This document shows positions 43,090 to 52,053 of a stretch of 64,000 bases of DNA, one piece after another. The translations under genes and the position numbers were made by a program. Source of the stretch: Chlamydiota bacterium (GTDB lineage: Bacteria; Auribacterota; JACPWU01); assembly GCA_016178055.1 (NCBI GenBank), contig JACOUC010000003.1:40478-104477 (forward strand), read 5' to 3'. The notes beneath the pieces are model-generated. The model worked only from the letters and a program-made list of their open reading frames with translations. It did no database searches and was not told where the DNA came from. Every line of letters begins with the position of its first letter. Position 1 is the first letter of the stretch.

Positions 43090-43320
43090 ATGTCACAAAT
43101 TTGTGTTGTTTGCGGTAAAAAACCTGTTTCTGGGCACCGAGTTGCACGCCGAGGGCTTTCAAAAAGAAAAGGCGGTGTGGGAGAAAATGTTACGGGAATT
43201 ACGTTACGTCGTTTTATGCCCAATTTGCAAAGAGTGAGAGCCCTGATTAAGGACGCCGTCAAAACGGTTCGGGTTTGCACACGGTGTCTCAAGGCTAATA
43301 AAATCCAAAAAGCGGCCTAA
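43090..43320 (+). CDS. rpmB: Ribosomal protein bL28
   Basis: 76 aa; GGAG 8 nt before ATG. MSQICVVCGKKPVSGHRVA, RGLSKRKGGVGENVTGITLRRFMPNLQRV and VCTRCLKANKIQKAA with CxxC pairs (zinc-type L28). Isolated gene with its own promoter. Confidence 0.95.
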   Translation: MSQICVVCGKKPVSGHRVARRGLSKRKGGVGENVTGITLRRFMPNLQRVRALIKDAVKTVRVCTRCLKANKIQKAA

Positions 43321-43329
43321 GACTAAATT

Positions 43330-44496
43330 TTACATTCCTCCTTGTAGTATAGGAAGAAGAACTCCAATCACTAAGAATCCGATCAATCCTCCAACCAACA
43401 TTAAAAGGACCGGTCCTAGTAAAGCTGTAAAACGGTTGAGGATTGTTTCGAGTTCTTTCTCGTAATATTCTGAGAGTCTGTTACAAACTTCAATAAAATT
43501 TCCGCTCTTAAATCCCATCGATAACATTTTCAAGAAACCCTTTGGAAAAATAGAATTCAATTCATCTTCTTTTTCTAAGTTTCCCCCTTCTTCTAAATGC
43601 CTGTGCAGGGCTAACAGCTCTTCTTCAATTAAAAAATTTTTTCTTGCGGAAAGTGAAAAAGCCTCTGGAATTTGAAATCCGCTCATCACCAAAAATGAAA
43701 GATGTCGAGTCACCTCACAAGCATTTCTCTTTTTTAAAATGGATCCTAGACCCGAAAAACGCAAGAAAAGCTTTGCCCATTTTCTTTTAAGAGATAGATC
43801 GATTTTTGGCCCCCACAAATAGATCGCTAAAACAAGAATGCCAAAAAATCCAAAAACCCATTTCATCGAATGTCCCAAAAAAAGAACACCTTGAGTCAAA
43901 CGAGGAAGCGGTTTTCCCTGTTGAATAAAAAGTTCGATTAGGGAAGGGAAAACCCATTGAAAAACGAGAAAAAGCACGCCTAAACTGACTAAAAATAGAA
44001 GTCCCGGATAAATAAGACTTTCAATCCAGCGATTTATCATCTGTTTTTTTTCTTCACAATCCTGAGAGATCCATTCTAATGTTTCAAAAATTTTTCCTGA
44101 ACTCTCTGCAACTTTAAGAGCCCTGGACACAAACTCAGGAAATAAATGAAGCCCTTCATGGGCTTTTTCTAAATCAAGCCCTGCCTTTAACCGATGAGCC
44201 AAGAGAAAAAGGGATTTCTGGACTTGATCCTTTTTCCAACCCCTTGCCAGTTCAAAAAAAGCATCATCCAGAGTAAAACCTGTCTTTAAAAATAAAGCGA
44301 GTTGGCGTGTCATCAAGGCAATTTCGGAAAGAGGAGGAGAATGTTTGGAGAGGGATTTCTCAAGAACATGAATTCGAGTCGCTCCAATTCTCATTTCAAA
44401 AAGGATTCTTTGAACAGCCTGAATATGATCGGCCTCTAAAAGACCCTTCATTTTCTTTCCTGAAACATCAAAACCTGTATATTCAAAAATAGGCAT
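43330..44496 (-). CDS. gspF: Type II secretion/type IV pilus inner membrane protein GspF/PilC
   Basis: 388 aa. Two T2SSF domains (about 55-180 and 255-380) with membrane helices at about 160-185 (LLFLVSLGVLFLVFQWVFPSL), 210-230 and 360-385. MALMTRQLALFLKTGFTLDDAF is characteristic. It is the platform protein of the pseudopilus/pilus motor and belongs with gspE, gspD and gspC at 46397-50624. Confidence 0.9.
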   Translation of the reverse strand: MPIFEYTGFDVSGKKMKGLLEADHIQAVQRILFEMRIGATRIHVLEKSLSKHSPPLSEIALMTRQLALFLKTGFTLDDAFFELARGWKKDQVQKSLFLLAHRLKAGLDLEKAHEGLHLFPEFVSRALKVAESSGKIFETLEWISQDCEEKKQMINRWIESLIYPGLLFLVSLGVLFLVFQWVFPSLIELFIQQGKPLPRLTQGVLFLGHSMKWVFGFFGILVLAIYLWGPKIDLSLKRKWAKLFLRFSGLGSILKKRNACEVTRHLSFLVMSGFQIPEAFSLSARKNFLIEEELLALHRHLEEGGNLEKEDELNSIFPKGFLKMLSMGFKSGNFIEVCNRLSEYYEKELETILNRFTALLGPVLLMLVGGLIGFLVIGVLLPILQGGM

Positions 44497-44521
44497 ACGA
44501 AATAACGTCGTTCGTCGTTCG

Positions 44522-46255
44522 TTAAAACTTAAAATCTTTAAAGATAAGCTGAGGCTTCATATTCCTTTGATAAGAATTGATCGCAACCTCATAAACCGCT
44601 TGAAATGGGCAAGAGAGAGAAAATTGAGAAATGAGATCCGCTTGACCAAAAGCAATCCCCTCTACCCTCTCGTTATTTTTATTTTTCAAATGTAATTTCA
44701 GATGATTCTTTCCTACTTTATAAGGTTCACGTTCTAACTGTAATTCCTTTGTCAGAAAAAGAGGGGATGAATTTTCCTGACCAAAGGGACCTAATTTTTC
44801 AACCTCCTGGGCAAAGGATAAAGAAACAGACTCTAACGGGATTTCTAAATCGATTTCTAGACTTGGAATTAAATCATCACTTGAAAGGACTTGATGCGCA
44901 TGTTGATTAATGCGTTCTCTAAACTCTGGAATCTTCTTTCTCAAAATTTTTATCCCTGCCGCATAGGCATGTCCTCCGTAACCTTCTAATAGTCCTTCAC
45001 AACTTTTTAAGGCTTCGCACAAATGATAACCCCGAATACTCCGGGCAGAGCCCTTGCTCACCCCCTCTTCCGTTGAAATAATAAAAACAGGCCGGTGCAT
45101 TAATCTTAAAATTCTAGAGGCAACAATCCCGATCACGCCTAAGGGCCATTCTTCTTTATGAAGGACGAGAACCCAATCTTCACCTCCATTGGTTTGAGCT
45201 TGCAAAAGATCTGCGGCTTCCTCATAGGTTGCCTGTTCTAATTCCTGACGTTTGCGGTTACTCAGGTCTAATGTTTGTGCAAGCGTACTCGCTTTTTCTT
45301 TTTCTTTAACTAAAAGAAGATGAACGGCATCGTACGCCGTCCCCACTCGACCTGCTGCATTGAGGCGAGGGGCAATTTTAAACCCCACGTCAGAAGTCGT
45401 AATCGATCGACCTTCAAGGCCAATTTCTTTGAGCAGCATGGATAAACCTAGACATTCAGTTTTTAAAAGCCTCTCTAAACCTTGTTTAACAAAAATTCTG
45501 TTTTCTCCTTTAAGAGGAACCAAATCTGCGACCGTTCCCAATGCAACCCGATCCAAAAAATCTTTAAGATCAATTTTATTCGCCCAATCAGCTTTTTGTT
45601 CTAAACCTCTCTTTACCAAACCATGCGCTAATTTAAAAGCAACGCCTACAGCGGCCAAGGGATGAAAATGATTTTTTTGAGTCATTCTTCGAGGGTGGAT
45701 AACAGCAATAGAAGGAGGAAGCTCATTTTTTAACTCATGATGATCGACGACAATCACGTCAATTCCTTGCCGATCAGCCTCTTCAATTTCAGCAAAAGCC
45801 GTTCCCCCACAATCTACGGTAATCATCAGAGGAATTTTTTCTACAACCGCCTTTTGAATGGCCTCTCTGCTCATCCCATAACCTTCACTCACTCGATCAG
45901 GAATGTAGGGTTGAGCATTGATCCCTATTTTCTTTAAAATATCACAGAGAAGTGCAGTCCCTGTAATTCCATCGACATCATAATCTCCATGCACCATGAC
46001 CTTTTCATTTTTATTAAGTGCTTGAAAAATTCTCGCCACCGCTCGGTCCATCCCTTCAAATAAAAAGGGATCCGACAAATCCTTAAGCCTATTTCCAAGA
46101 AAATACCTTGCATCCTCAACCGTCTCAATTCCTCTTTGGACAAGAAGTTGAGCTAAAGTATTTGAAACCTGTAAAGATTTAGACAAAAAAGAAGCCTCCT
46201 CTAAATGTGAGGGTTTCAACTTCCAAATTTTTCCAGTGTTTACCGTTTGTTCCAC
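44522..46255 (-). CDS. recJ: Single-stranded-DNA exonuclease RecJ
   Basis: 577 aa from GTG at 46253-46255 (AAGGA 6 nt upstream), the usual RecJ length. DHH phosphoesterase motifs: VHGDYDVDGITGTALL at about 70-85, TVDCGGTAF, VVDHHEL, and the DHHA1 region GYGGHAYAAGIKI. The frame stays open to 46351, but those 32 codons lie inside a MITE-like element and are not expected in the protein. RecJ degrades single-stranded DNA 5'-3' in repair. Its place between gspF and gspE is unusual. Confidence 0.93.
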   Translation of the reverse strand: MEQTVNTGKIWKLKPSHLEEASFLSKSLQVSNTLAQLLVQRGIETVEDARYFLGNRLKDLSDPFLFEGMDRAVARIFQALNKNEKVMVHGDYDVDGITGTALLCDILKKIGINAQPYIPDRVSEGYGMSREAIQKAVVEKIPLMITVDCGGTAFAEIEEADRQGIDVIVVDHHELKNELPPSIAVIHPRRMTQKNHFHPLAAVGVAFKLAHGLVKRGLEQKADWANKIDLKDFLDRVALGTVADLVPLKGENRIFVKQGLERLLKTECLGLSMLLKEIGLEGRSITTSDVGFKIAPRLNAAGRVGTAYDAVHLLLVKEKEKASTLAQTLDLSNRKRQELEQATYEEAADLLQAQTNGGEDWVLVLHKEEWPLGVIGIVASRILRLMHRPVFIISTEEGVSKGSARSIRGYHLCEALKSCEGLLEGYGGHAYAAGIKILRKKIPEFRERINQHAHQVLSSDDLIPSLEIDLEIPLESVSLSFAQEVEKLGPFGQENSSPLFLTKELQLEREPYKVGKNHLKLHLKNKNNERVEGIAFGQADLISQFSLSCPFQAVYEVAINSYQRNMKPQLIFKDFKF

Positions 46256-46271
46256 AAATATCCTTATCTTT

Positions 46272-46399
46272 AGAGACCTCTCAAAAAGGTCCCAGAGGGA
46301 AGCACGCCTGCAAGCGACTGCGGAGGCGTACTTTTTTCTGTACGCCGACAAAGAAGCGCAGCAGGCAACGCAGCAGATGGGCCTTTTTCAGAGGTCTCA
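46272..46399. mobile_element. MITE-like element, family A, copy 2
   Basis: Ends AGAGACCTCTCAAAAAGGTC and the complement of GGCCTTTTTCAGAGGTCTCA, with interior GGCGTAC...GTACGCC hairpin and GCAACGCAG as in copy 1 (16292-16464). It lies between gspE and recJ; its left side abuts the recJ leader and its right end supplies the gspE stop codon. Confidence 0.8.
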
Positions 46400-47830
46400 C
46401 CCAACCACTCTTAAAACTTCCTCCCGGCTTGTTATACCCTTTTCAACTTTCTGAAGACCTGCCATTTCCAAACTCATCATTCCTTTGCGTCTCATCTCTT
46501 CACGAAAAACGCGACCATCAGAGCGCTGAGTAATCCAATGTCTAAAATCATCATCCAGGGGAAGATATTCAAAAACACCTGTACGCCCCCGAAAACCTGT
46601 TGAAAAACAAAATGAACAACCTTTTTTTTCACATTTTAAACAACATTTTCTGGCCAATCTTTGAGAAATAACCGCCATTAAAGCAGAAGAAATTAAATAG
46701 GGCTCAATCCCAATATCCAAAAGGCGTGCCACGGCCCCTGGAGCATCTGTGGCATGAAGCGTTGTTAAGACTAAATGACCTGTCAATGCAGCTCGAATGG
46801 CAATTTGAGCTGTTTCTTGATCTCGAATTTCACCGACCAAAATCACGTCCGGATCTTGCCTCAAAACGGATCTTAAACCCTGAGCAAACGTCAATCCCAA
46901 GTTGGGACGGACAGGAATCTGCGTTATTCCTTCAATTTTATATTCGACGGGATCTTCAATCGTCATCACATTTCTTTGGGCCAAATCTAGCTCCGAAATA
47001 AAAGAATAAAGCGTCGTCGTCTTCCCACTCCCCGTAGGGCCCGTAACCAAAATCATTCCGGTCGGCCGATCCATCAAAAGGCGCAAATGCTGGTAATGTT
47101 CACGATTCATTCCCAATTCATCTGCACGAATCAAGAGATTTTCACGATCGAGCAATCTCAAAACCACTCTTTCCCCTTGAACCGTAGGAACCACCGAAAC
47201 ACGGACTTCGATTTCTCGATCGGAGGATCGAATCGAAAATCTTCCATCTTGGGGTAATTGCCGCTGGGTCACATCTAATTTTGCCATGACTTTAAGTCGG
47301 GAAATCACTTCCTCCTTTAATCCTTGAGGAAGGGAATGAACCTCATGAAGAAAGCCATCTCTTCGATAAAGAACGGTCAGTGCCGAAATTTTGGGATGAA
47401 AATGAACGTCCGTGGCTTTTTCTTGAATCGCCTCAAGTAAAATGGAATTAACCATCTTGACTGCCGGAGCCTCACTCCTTTGCCGAACGAGATCTTCTCC
47501 TTCCCGTATCTCTAAATGAGGGAAGAAATCCGATTCTTTTTTTGTATTTTCAAGTAATTTTTGAGGGGCTTTTACTTTAGATTCCATCCATTTTCTTAAA
47601 ACATTTTCAATCTGGTCTGTAGGCATTTCTACGACTTCAAGAGGGGTATTTAATACCATAGATAAATTGTCAATGGGGTAAAAGGGAACTAAATTTGCCG
47701 CAGCCACTTTTAATTTTTCACCGATCCACTTTAAAGGAAGTAATCGAAAGGTAAGGAGGTACTCGAGAGATATTTTTGATAAAACATCTTTTGGAATTTC
47801 TTCTCCTAAAATTTGATCTAATACTTCCAT
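46397..47830 (-). CDS. gspE: Type II secretion/pilus assembly ATPase GspE/PilB
   Basis: 477 aa; AAGGAAAAAT before ATG at 47828-47830. N-terminal GspE domain, then Walker A GPTGSGKTTTLYSF at about 263-276, Asp box TIEDPVEYKIEGITQIPV, Walker B DVILVGEIRDQETAQIA, His box TGHLVLTTLHATDA and the zinc tetracysteine CCLKCEKKGCSFC. It powers pseudopilus assembly. Its stop lies in the terminal repeat of the adjacent MITE-like element. Confidence 0.94.
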   Translation of the reverse strand: MEVLDQILGEEIPKDVLSKISLEYLLTFRLLPLKWIGEKLKVAAANLVPFYPIDNLSMVLNTPLEVVEMPTDQIENVLRKWMESKVKAPQKLLENTKKESDFFPHLEIREGEDLVRQRSEAPAVKMVNSILLEAIQEKATDVHFHPKISALTVLYRRDGFLHEVHSLPQGLKEEVISRLKVMAKLDVTQRQLPQDGRFSIRSSDREIEVRVSVVPTVQGERVVLRLLDRENLLIRADELGMNREHYQHLRLLMDRPTGMILVTGPTGSGKTTTLYSFISELDLAQRNVMTIEDPVEYKIEGITQIPVRPNLGLTFAQGLRSVLRQDPDVILVGEIRDQETAQIAIRAALTGHLVLTTLHATDAPGAVARLLDIGIEPYLISSALMAVISQRLARKCCLKCEKKGCSFCFSTGFRGRTGVFEYLPLDDDFRHWITQRSDGRVFREEMRRKGMMSLEMAGLQKVEKGITSREEVLRVVG

Positions 47831-47869
47831 ATTTTTCCTTATCGCTTACAGGTTATATGCAAAATAAAA

Positions 47870-47973
47870 GTAGTCGCCCCATTTATGGGGCCGTGCCCCT
47901 TACCCCTTGCATAATCCCCCCACCTCATCCATTCGAAATGGCGGGTAGGTGGGGGGATAAATCGGGCGACTAC
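47870..47973. mobile_element. GTAGTCGCCC palindromic element, long copy
   Basis: Ends GTAGTCGCCCCATTTATGGGG and ATAAATCGGGCGACTAC match the 45-bp element at 824-868, with about 60 bp inserted in the loop, itself holding a CCCCCCACCT...AGGTGGGGGG hairpin. It lies between gspD and gspE. Confidence 0.78.
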
Positions 47974-47996
47974 AATAGTCTGGCTTGGGGACCTGT

Positions 47997-49613
47997 TTAA
48001 ATATTTGAATTTAGAATTTGTTTTTTCTTCTCCGTGATTTCTGACATCTTTTCTTCAGTATCCAAAACATGAGGGCAAATAAAAATTAAGAGATTGGTCT
48101 TAACCGTTTGCTCTCCCTTTCGGGTAAAAGGAATTCCTATGATGGGAATATCCCCTAAAATTGGAACCTTTTGAATCGTCTTATCTTTCCTCTCACGAAT
48201 GAGCCCGCCAATGACAGCTGTCCGAGAATCCCGAACCGTAATCATCGTATGGGCCTCACGCTTAGAGGTTTCAACCGCCCCTTCAAAGGACTGGCCAATC
48301 ACATCCTCCACCTTTTGATCCACTTCCATTCTCACCCATCCATCATCAGCAATATGCGGTTTTAAACGAAGTGAAAGCCCAATATCTTTAAATTCAAAGG
48401 TTCTAACGGTACTTCCTTCAGGCGTCACTTGGGCATTTTTAATAAATGCACGATTTTCTCCTACCAAAATTTCAGCCTCTTTATGATCCGTGGTTAAAAT
48501 TTGAGGCGTCGAAAGAATATTAATGTCCGAATGATTTCGAAAGGCATTAATCAAAATTCCTAATCTTGGAATTTCTAACGTGCCCACCTGAATCGTGTCA
48601 TGAATAAAAGCTGTTGCGGTCCCTGGAAATTTTCCTCCCGTTAAAACATGATGGGCAATATCCTCAGCTCGATTGACCCGATCTTGCCCAAATCCTTCCT
48701 GGGAGCCATAAACCACCCCTTCGGCAGCCAACCATTCAATCCCTAAATGTTCTGATTTATTTAAATTAACCTCGGCGACCAGGACTTCGACCAAAACCTG
48801 TTTTTGAGGAAGGTCTAACTTCTGAATCGTTTTACGAAGCGCTGAAAAACGCCCCTTGGGAACATGAATCAAAAGAGAATTAGTGGAGACATCTGCGACA
48901 ACAAAAGATTCTTTTTCTTCCAACTTTATTCCCTCCCGTTCCAAACTTTTTGATTCTTTTTCAAAAAGTTGACTCAAAACCTGAGCCACCTCTTCAGCAT
49001 TCGCATGTTTCAATAAAACAACATGAATAACTGAAGAAACCTCACTTCCTTTACGATCTAAATCTTCTAAAATCAATGCAATTCGTTTCATGTTTTCTGC
49101 TCGATCTGAAACAATCAAGGTATGGGTAGGAGGATAAGAAGTGGCATGTCCACCCTTACTCAAAAATGAATTAATAATTCCTGAAATTTTTTCAACATTT
49201 CCATACTTGAGAGAAAAAATCTGTGTAATAAAATGCTCTCCCCCTGCAGGGGATTGTCCAGAAGAAAGCATTTCGGGACTGGCTTGACTCGCATTTTCAA
49301 TAGGAACAATTTTTGTCACTTGTCCGGACGAAACCATACTGTAACCGCTTACAGTCAGAACGGATTCTAAAACTTTGCGGAGTTCGTTAATCGGAATTTT
49401 AGTGGGGCCTAGAATGGTTACATTTCCCTTTACTCCTTCATCCACGATAAAATTTTCACCCGTGGTCTCGCTCACAAATTTAATCACCAAACGCAAATCT
49501 GCATTTTCAAAATTAAGTGAGACCGATCGATCCTCAGAAAAACCTGCTGGGCCAAAATAAAAAACAATAAGGCCTATAAAAAAAACAATTTTAGCAAAAA
49601 ATTTGAACTTCAT
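47997..49613 (-). CDS. gspD: Type II secretion secretin GspD
   Basis: 538 aa; AGAGGAGAATAA before ATG at 49611-49613. Signal peptide 1-26; N0/N1 domains starting LNFENADLRLVIKFVSETTGENFIVDEGVKG; further N-domains to about 255; secretin domain 300-525 with VPILGDIPIIGIPFTRKGEQT and LLIFICPHVLD. Shorter than classic GspD (about 650), with fewer linkers. It forms the outer-membrane channel. Confidence 0.93.
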   Translation of the reverse strand: MKFKFFAKIVFFIGLIVFYFGPAGFSEDRSVSLNFENADLRLVIKFVSETTGENFIVDEGVKGNVTILGPTKIPINELRKVLESVLTVSGYSMVSSGQVTKIVPIENASQASPEMLSSGQSPAGGEHFITQIFSLKYGNVEKISGIINSFLSKGGHATSYPPTHTLIVSDRAENMKRIALILEDLDRKGSEVSSVIHVVLLKHANAEEVAQVLSQLFEKESKSLEREGIKLEEKESFVVADVSTNSLLIHVPKGRFSALRKTIQKLDLPQKQVLVEVLVAEVNLNKSEHLGIEWLAAEGVVYGSQEGFGQDRVNRAEDIAHHVLTGGKFPGTATAFIHDTIQVGTLEIPRLGILINAFRNHSDINILSTPQILTTDHKEAEILVGENRAFIKNAQVTPEGSTVRTFEFKDIGLSLRLKPHIADDGWVRMEVDQKVEDVIGQSFEGAVETSKREAHTMITVRDSRTAVIGGLIRERKDKTIQKVPILGDIPIIGIPFTRKGEQTVKTNLLIFICPHVLDTEEKMSEITEKKKQILNSNI

Positions 49614-49634
49614 TTATTCTCCTCTAGCAACAAA

Positions 49635-49833
49635 GAATTTGAACCCAAGGACAGCGATAGGAAATGAGAACCGAGACGCAAAAGCTTGAGCCATATTGGC
49701 CTGAAGACAAGGTCCCCGCAGGGGGAAACGTAGGCATACACTGACAGGTGTCTGTCGAGGCTTTCTGAAGGACAAGATGGCCAAGATCTTGCGTCGAATT
49801 CCATTTTCCTATCGCTGTCCTTGGGTTGAATTC
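49635..49833. mobile_element. MITE-like element, family C
   Basis: About 31-bp terminal inverted repeats: GAATTTGAACCCAAGGACAG-CGATAGGAAATG on the left and the complement of CATTTTCCTATCGC-TGTCCTTGGGTTGAATTC on the right. The 135-bp interior has GACAGGTGTCTGTC-type hairpins and no gene. Its right end overlaps gspC and encodes the last residues (STQGQR) and the stop codon. Confidence 0.85.
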
Positions 49834-50624
49834 TTATCGTCTCTTTTTTGATAAATCAATTGAATATTTTTTGCCCCTCTTTTCACATCGACCACTAAAT
49901 TGTCCTGTTCCCACTCATTTTGCAAGGAAAGAAGAACGGATAAATCTGTTACATCGCGTCCGTTGATTCTTTGAATCACATCTCCGGTCCTAAATCCTAG
50001 TTTTTCTACCCTGCTTTCAGGTCTGACATTTAAAAACTCATAGCCTTGAGCCCGTCCACTTTCAAATAGAGGTAAAATACGAACCTCCGTTAAAAGTTCG
50101 GCCCAATGCTTCAAAATATCTTTTAAAGAGTTTGAATCCAAAATCCAGTGATTTTCATCGGTTTTTTGGAGAAGGAGGGGTAATTCCCTCTCTTGAATCT
50201 GATGAGAACGACGAATCGTTTCTCCGCTTGAATTTTCCAAAAGAACTTCTTCCTCAGAAAGATGTTTAATATGCCAACCTCCAATTTCTTCTCCCTCTTG
50301 AACAAGAGATTGATGGTCCTGGTACGATAAAACCCCAAAAATCTTTGAACCCGCCGAAGCCGTCCCTAAAAACTGAATCGGAACAGATTCTTTTTCTCGG
50401 AGGGATGCCCCTCCCAAGATGGGTTCTTTAAAATGAAGAGACGCCTCCTCTTTAAAGGATGGTTTAATGGCCTGATGAAGGCCGGCCCGTTGCGTCATTT
50501 GGATTTGATCTTCCCCTTTAGAAAAAGAACCTGCTCCTAATTTTAGAATTAATAGAGCCGCCAACCCTGCCAAAAGGAAAAAATTAAACCCTTTTAGATA
50601 TTTTTGAAGCATCCAACCCTTCAT
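49809..50624 (-). CDS. gspC: Type II secretion protein GspC with PDZ domain
   Basis: 271 aa. One membrane helix (FFLLAGLAALLILKLGAG) near residues 14-31, a homology-region beta domain (about 78-140, FLGTASAGSKIFGVLSYQDHQSLVQEGEEI) and a C-terminal PDZ (VRPESRVEKLGFRTGDVIQRINGRDVTDLSVLLSLQ). It links the inner-membrane platform to the secretin. The native C-terminus has been replaced by MITE-encoded residues. Confidence 0.85.
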   Translation of the reverse strand: MKGWMLQKYLKGFNFFLLAGLAALLILKLGAGSFSKGEDQIQMTQRAGLHQAIKPSFKEEASLHFKEPILGGASLREKESVPIQFLGTASAGSKIFGVLSYQDHQSLVQEGEEIGGWHIKHLSEEEVLLENSSGETIRRSHQIQERELPLLLQKTDENHWILDSNSLKDILKHWAELLTEVRILPLFESGRAQGYEFLNVRPESRVEKLGFRTGDVIQRINGRDVTDLSVLLSLQNEWEQDNLVVDVKRGAKNIQLIYQKRDDKNSTQGQR

Positions 50625-50636
50625 AAGACCTCAACG

Positions 50637-50768
50637 GTAAAAATCCAAAAATCAAACATCAAAAATCAAAATGACATATTAAAATTCAAAATTGATCTAT
50701 GTCATTATCCTAAAAGTTATTTTAGATTTTGATCTGTCATTTTGCATTTTGACTTTTGCATTTTGAAT
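50637..50768. repeat. Heptad-word inverted repeat (AAAATCA family)
   Basis: Left arm AAAATCC, AAAAATC, AAACATC, AAAAATC words; right arm GTCATTT, TGCATTT, TGACTTT, TGCATTT, TGAATT. The right arm runs into the VanZ-family gene and encodes its last 18 residues. Confidence 0.82.
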
Positions 50769-51136
50769 TGATTCATCCTTATCGCCATCACCCCTAACAC
50801 AATCGCTGCCCCAGCAGCATCCGCAAGCCAGTCCATCAAACTACAAGAGCGGTGCGGTACAAAATACTGATGAATCTCATCCGAAAAGCCATAGCTTGCT
50901 GTAAAAAACCAACTCAAAATAAATGGCCGACTCCTTAAAAAAAACAAGCGTTCAAGCAAAATCATCCGATAAAAAAGAAATGCCAAAACTCCATATTCAA
51001 TAAAATGAACAAACTTATCCGCATTTTCTGGTTCAAGCAAGCGAGGAAGATGGGCTTGGCTTGAAAGAATAAAAATAAGAATACAATAAAGCAAAACACA
51101 CAAACGCCTAAACCAAAGCTTCACATGAGTCTCCAC
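50717..51136 (-). CDS. VanZ-like membrane protein
   Basis: 139 aa with about four membrane helices. DKFVHFIEYGVLAFLFYRM, ASYGFSDEIHQYFVPHRSCSLMDWLADAAGAAIVL is the VanZ-family signature (H-x6-G ... SDE-HQ-F-P-R ... D---N/D--G). Function of most members is unknown; teicoplanin resistance is known only for VanZ itself. The C-terminal tail KMQKSKCKMTDQNLK is heptad-tract derived. Confidence 0.85.
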   Translation of the reverse strand: METHVKLWFRRLCVLLYCILIFILSSQAHLPRLLEPENADKFVHFIEYGVLAFLFYRMILLERLFFLRSRPFILSWFFTASYGFSDEIHQYFVPHRSCSLMDWLADAAGAAIVLGVMAIRMNQFKMQKSKCKMTDQNLK

Positions 51137-51154
51137 ACAAATTTTCTAAAAATA

Positions 51155-51883
51155 TTACCGCCCTATTTCCAATCTTTTTGCTAAAAAAGAAGGCAAACCC
51201 GCCTTTAATATTTTTTTCTGAGTCACCCGAAAATCATATTCAACCCTGCGAAAATATACCGAAAAAGTTTGAGAATCAAAAAGACAGTAGGAGGCTCTAG
51301 AATCTAAATCTCTGGGTTGTCCTACACTGCCTACATTGACAATATATTGAATCTCTTCTTCCAATTTAAAATCAGGAGGAGACTTTATTCCTTGAATTTC
51401 TCCCTCCTCAGACCAAAAAACAACGGGAACATGTGAATGTCCAATGAAAAGAATCTTTTCTCGAAGAAGTTTAAACTCTCGAAACGCGTCCTCCTCATTT
51501 AAGAGATATTTCCAATTTTCTGGATCAGATAACGTAGCATGAGCCAGGCAAAAGGACCCCGAAGAACGGACCAGAGGTAAAGCCCCTAAATAATTTTTTT
51601 CTTCTTGATCTAACTGATCTTTTGTCCACTCAATCGCTCGACGGGCACGAAGATTAAACCAATCAAGCCCAAGCCTACCCGAAACCGCATAATCATGATT
51701 CCCTGCCACAACAACTTCCGCCAAGTCTCGAACCTTTTTCAAGCAAATGCTCGGATCTGCCGCATAGCCAACAATATCCCCCAGACAGAGAAAATGACTC
51801 ACTCCCTCATCTCGGGCATCTTTCAAGACAGCTTCTAAAGCTTCCAAATTCGAATGAATATCAGAGAGAATCGCGTAAAGCAT
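51155..51883 (-). CDS. YfcE/MJ0936-type metallophosphoesterase
   Basis: 242 aa from ATG at 51881-51883. Calcineurin-like phosphoesterase: AILSDIHSNLEAL (DxH), GDIVGYAADP (GD), VAGNHDYAV (GNHD), then FCLAHATLS and LFIGHSHVPVVF (GHSH), NVGSVGQPRD. Substrates of this family include phosphodiesters; the physiological one is unknown. Confidence 0.88.
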   Translation of the reverse strand: MLYAILSDIHSNLEALEAVLKDARDEGVSHFLCLGDIVGYAADPSICLKKVRDLAEVVVAGNHDYAVSGRLGLDWFNLRARRAIEWTKDQLDQEEKNYLGALPLVRSSGSFCLAHATLSDPENWKYLLNEEDAFREFKLLREKILFIGHSHVPVVFWSEEGEIQGIKSPPDFKLEEEIQYIVNVGSVGQPRDLDSRASYCLFDSQTFSVYFRRVEYDFRVTQKKILKAGLPSFLAKRLEIGR

Positions 51884-51896
51884 AGTGATCCAGAAA

Positions 51897-52050
51897 AAAA
51901 TCAAAAATCAAATATCAAAAATCAAAATTGTGGTAGAGATTTATGAAAAACTTCTGAAACACATAAACCAGCATCTACCCTTTTAAACTGCAAAACCATT
52001 TTAAATTTTAATATGTCATTTTGATATTTAATTTTTGATTTTTGATATAG
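51897..52050. repeat. Heptad-word inverted repeat (AAAATCA family, divergent core)
   Basis: Arms AAAAATCAAATATCAAAAATC and AATATGTCATTTTGATATTT...GATTTTTGATAT; the middle about 70 bp differs from the other copies. It is followed by a perfect hairpin TATAGCTT-CTAC-AAGCTATA (52046-52065) that overlaps the acylphosphatase stop. Confidence 0.78.
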
Positions 52051-52053
52051 CTT

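Noticed and set aside
42891..43292. 133-aa minus-strand open frame opposite rpmB
   Set aside because: It is the shadow of rpmB plus the AAAATCA heptad tract; the rpmB frame has a promoter, ribosome site and bL28 motifs.
49610..49804. 64-aa minus-strand frame between gspC and gspD
   Set aside because: It is the interior of the family C element; no start signal and no similarity that I can see.
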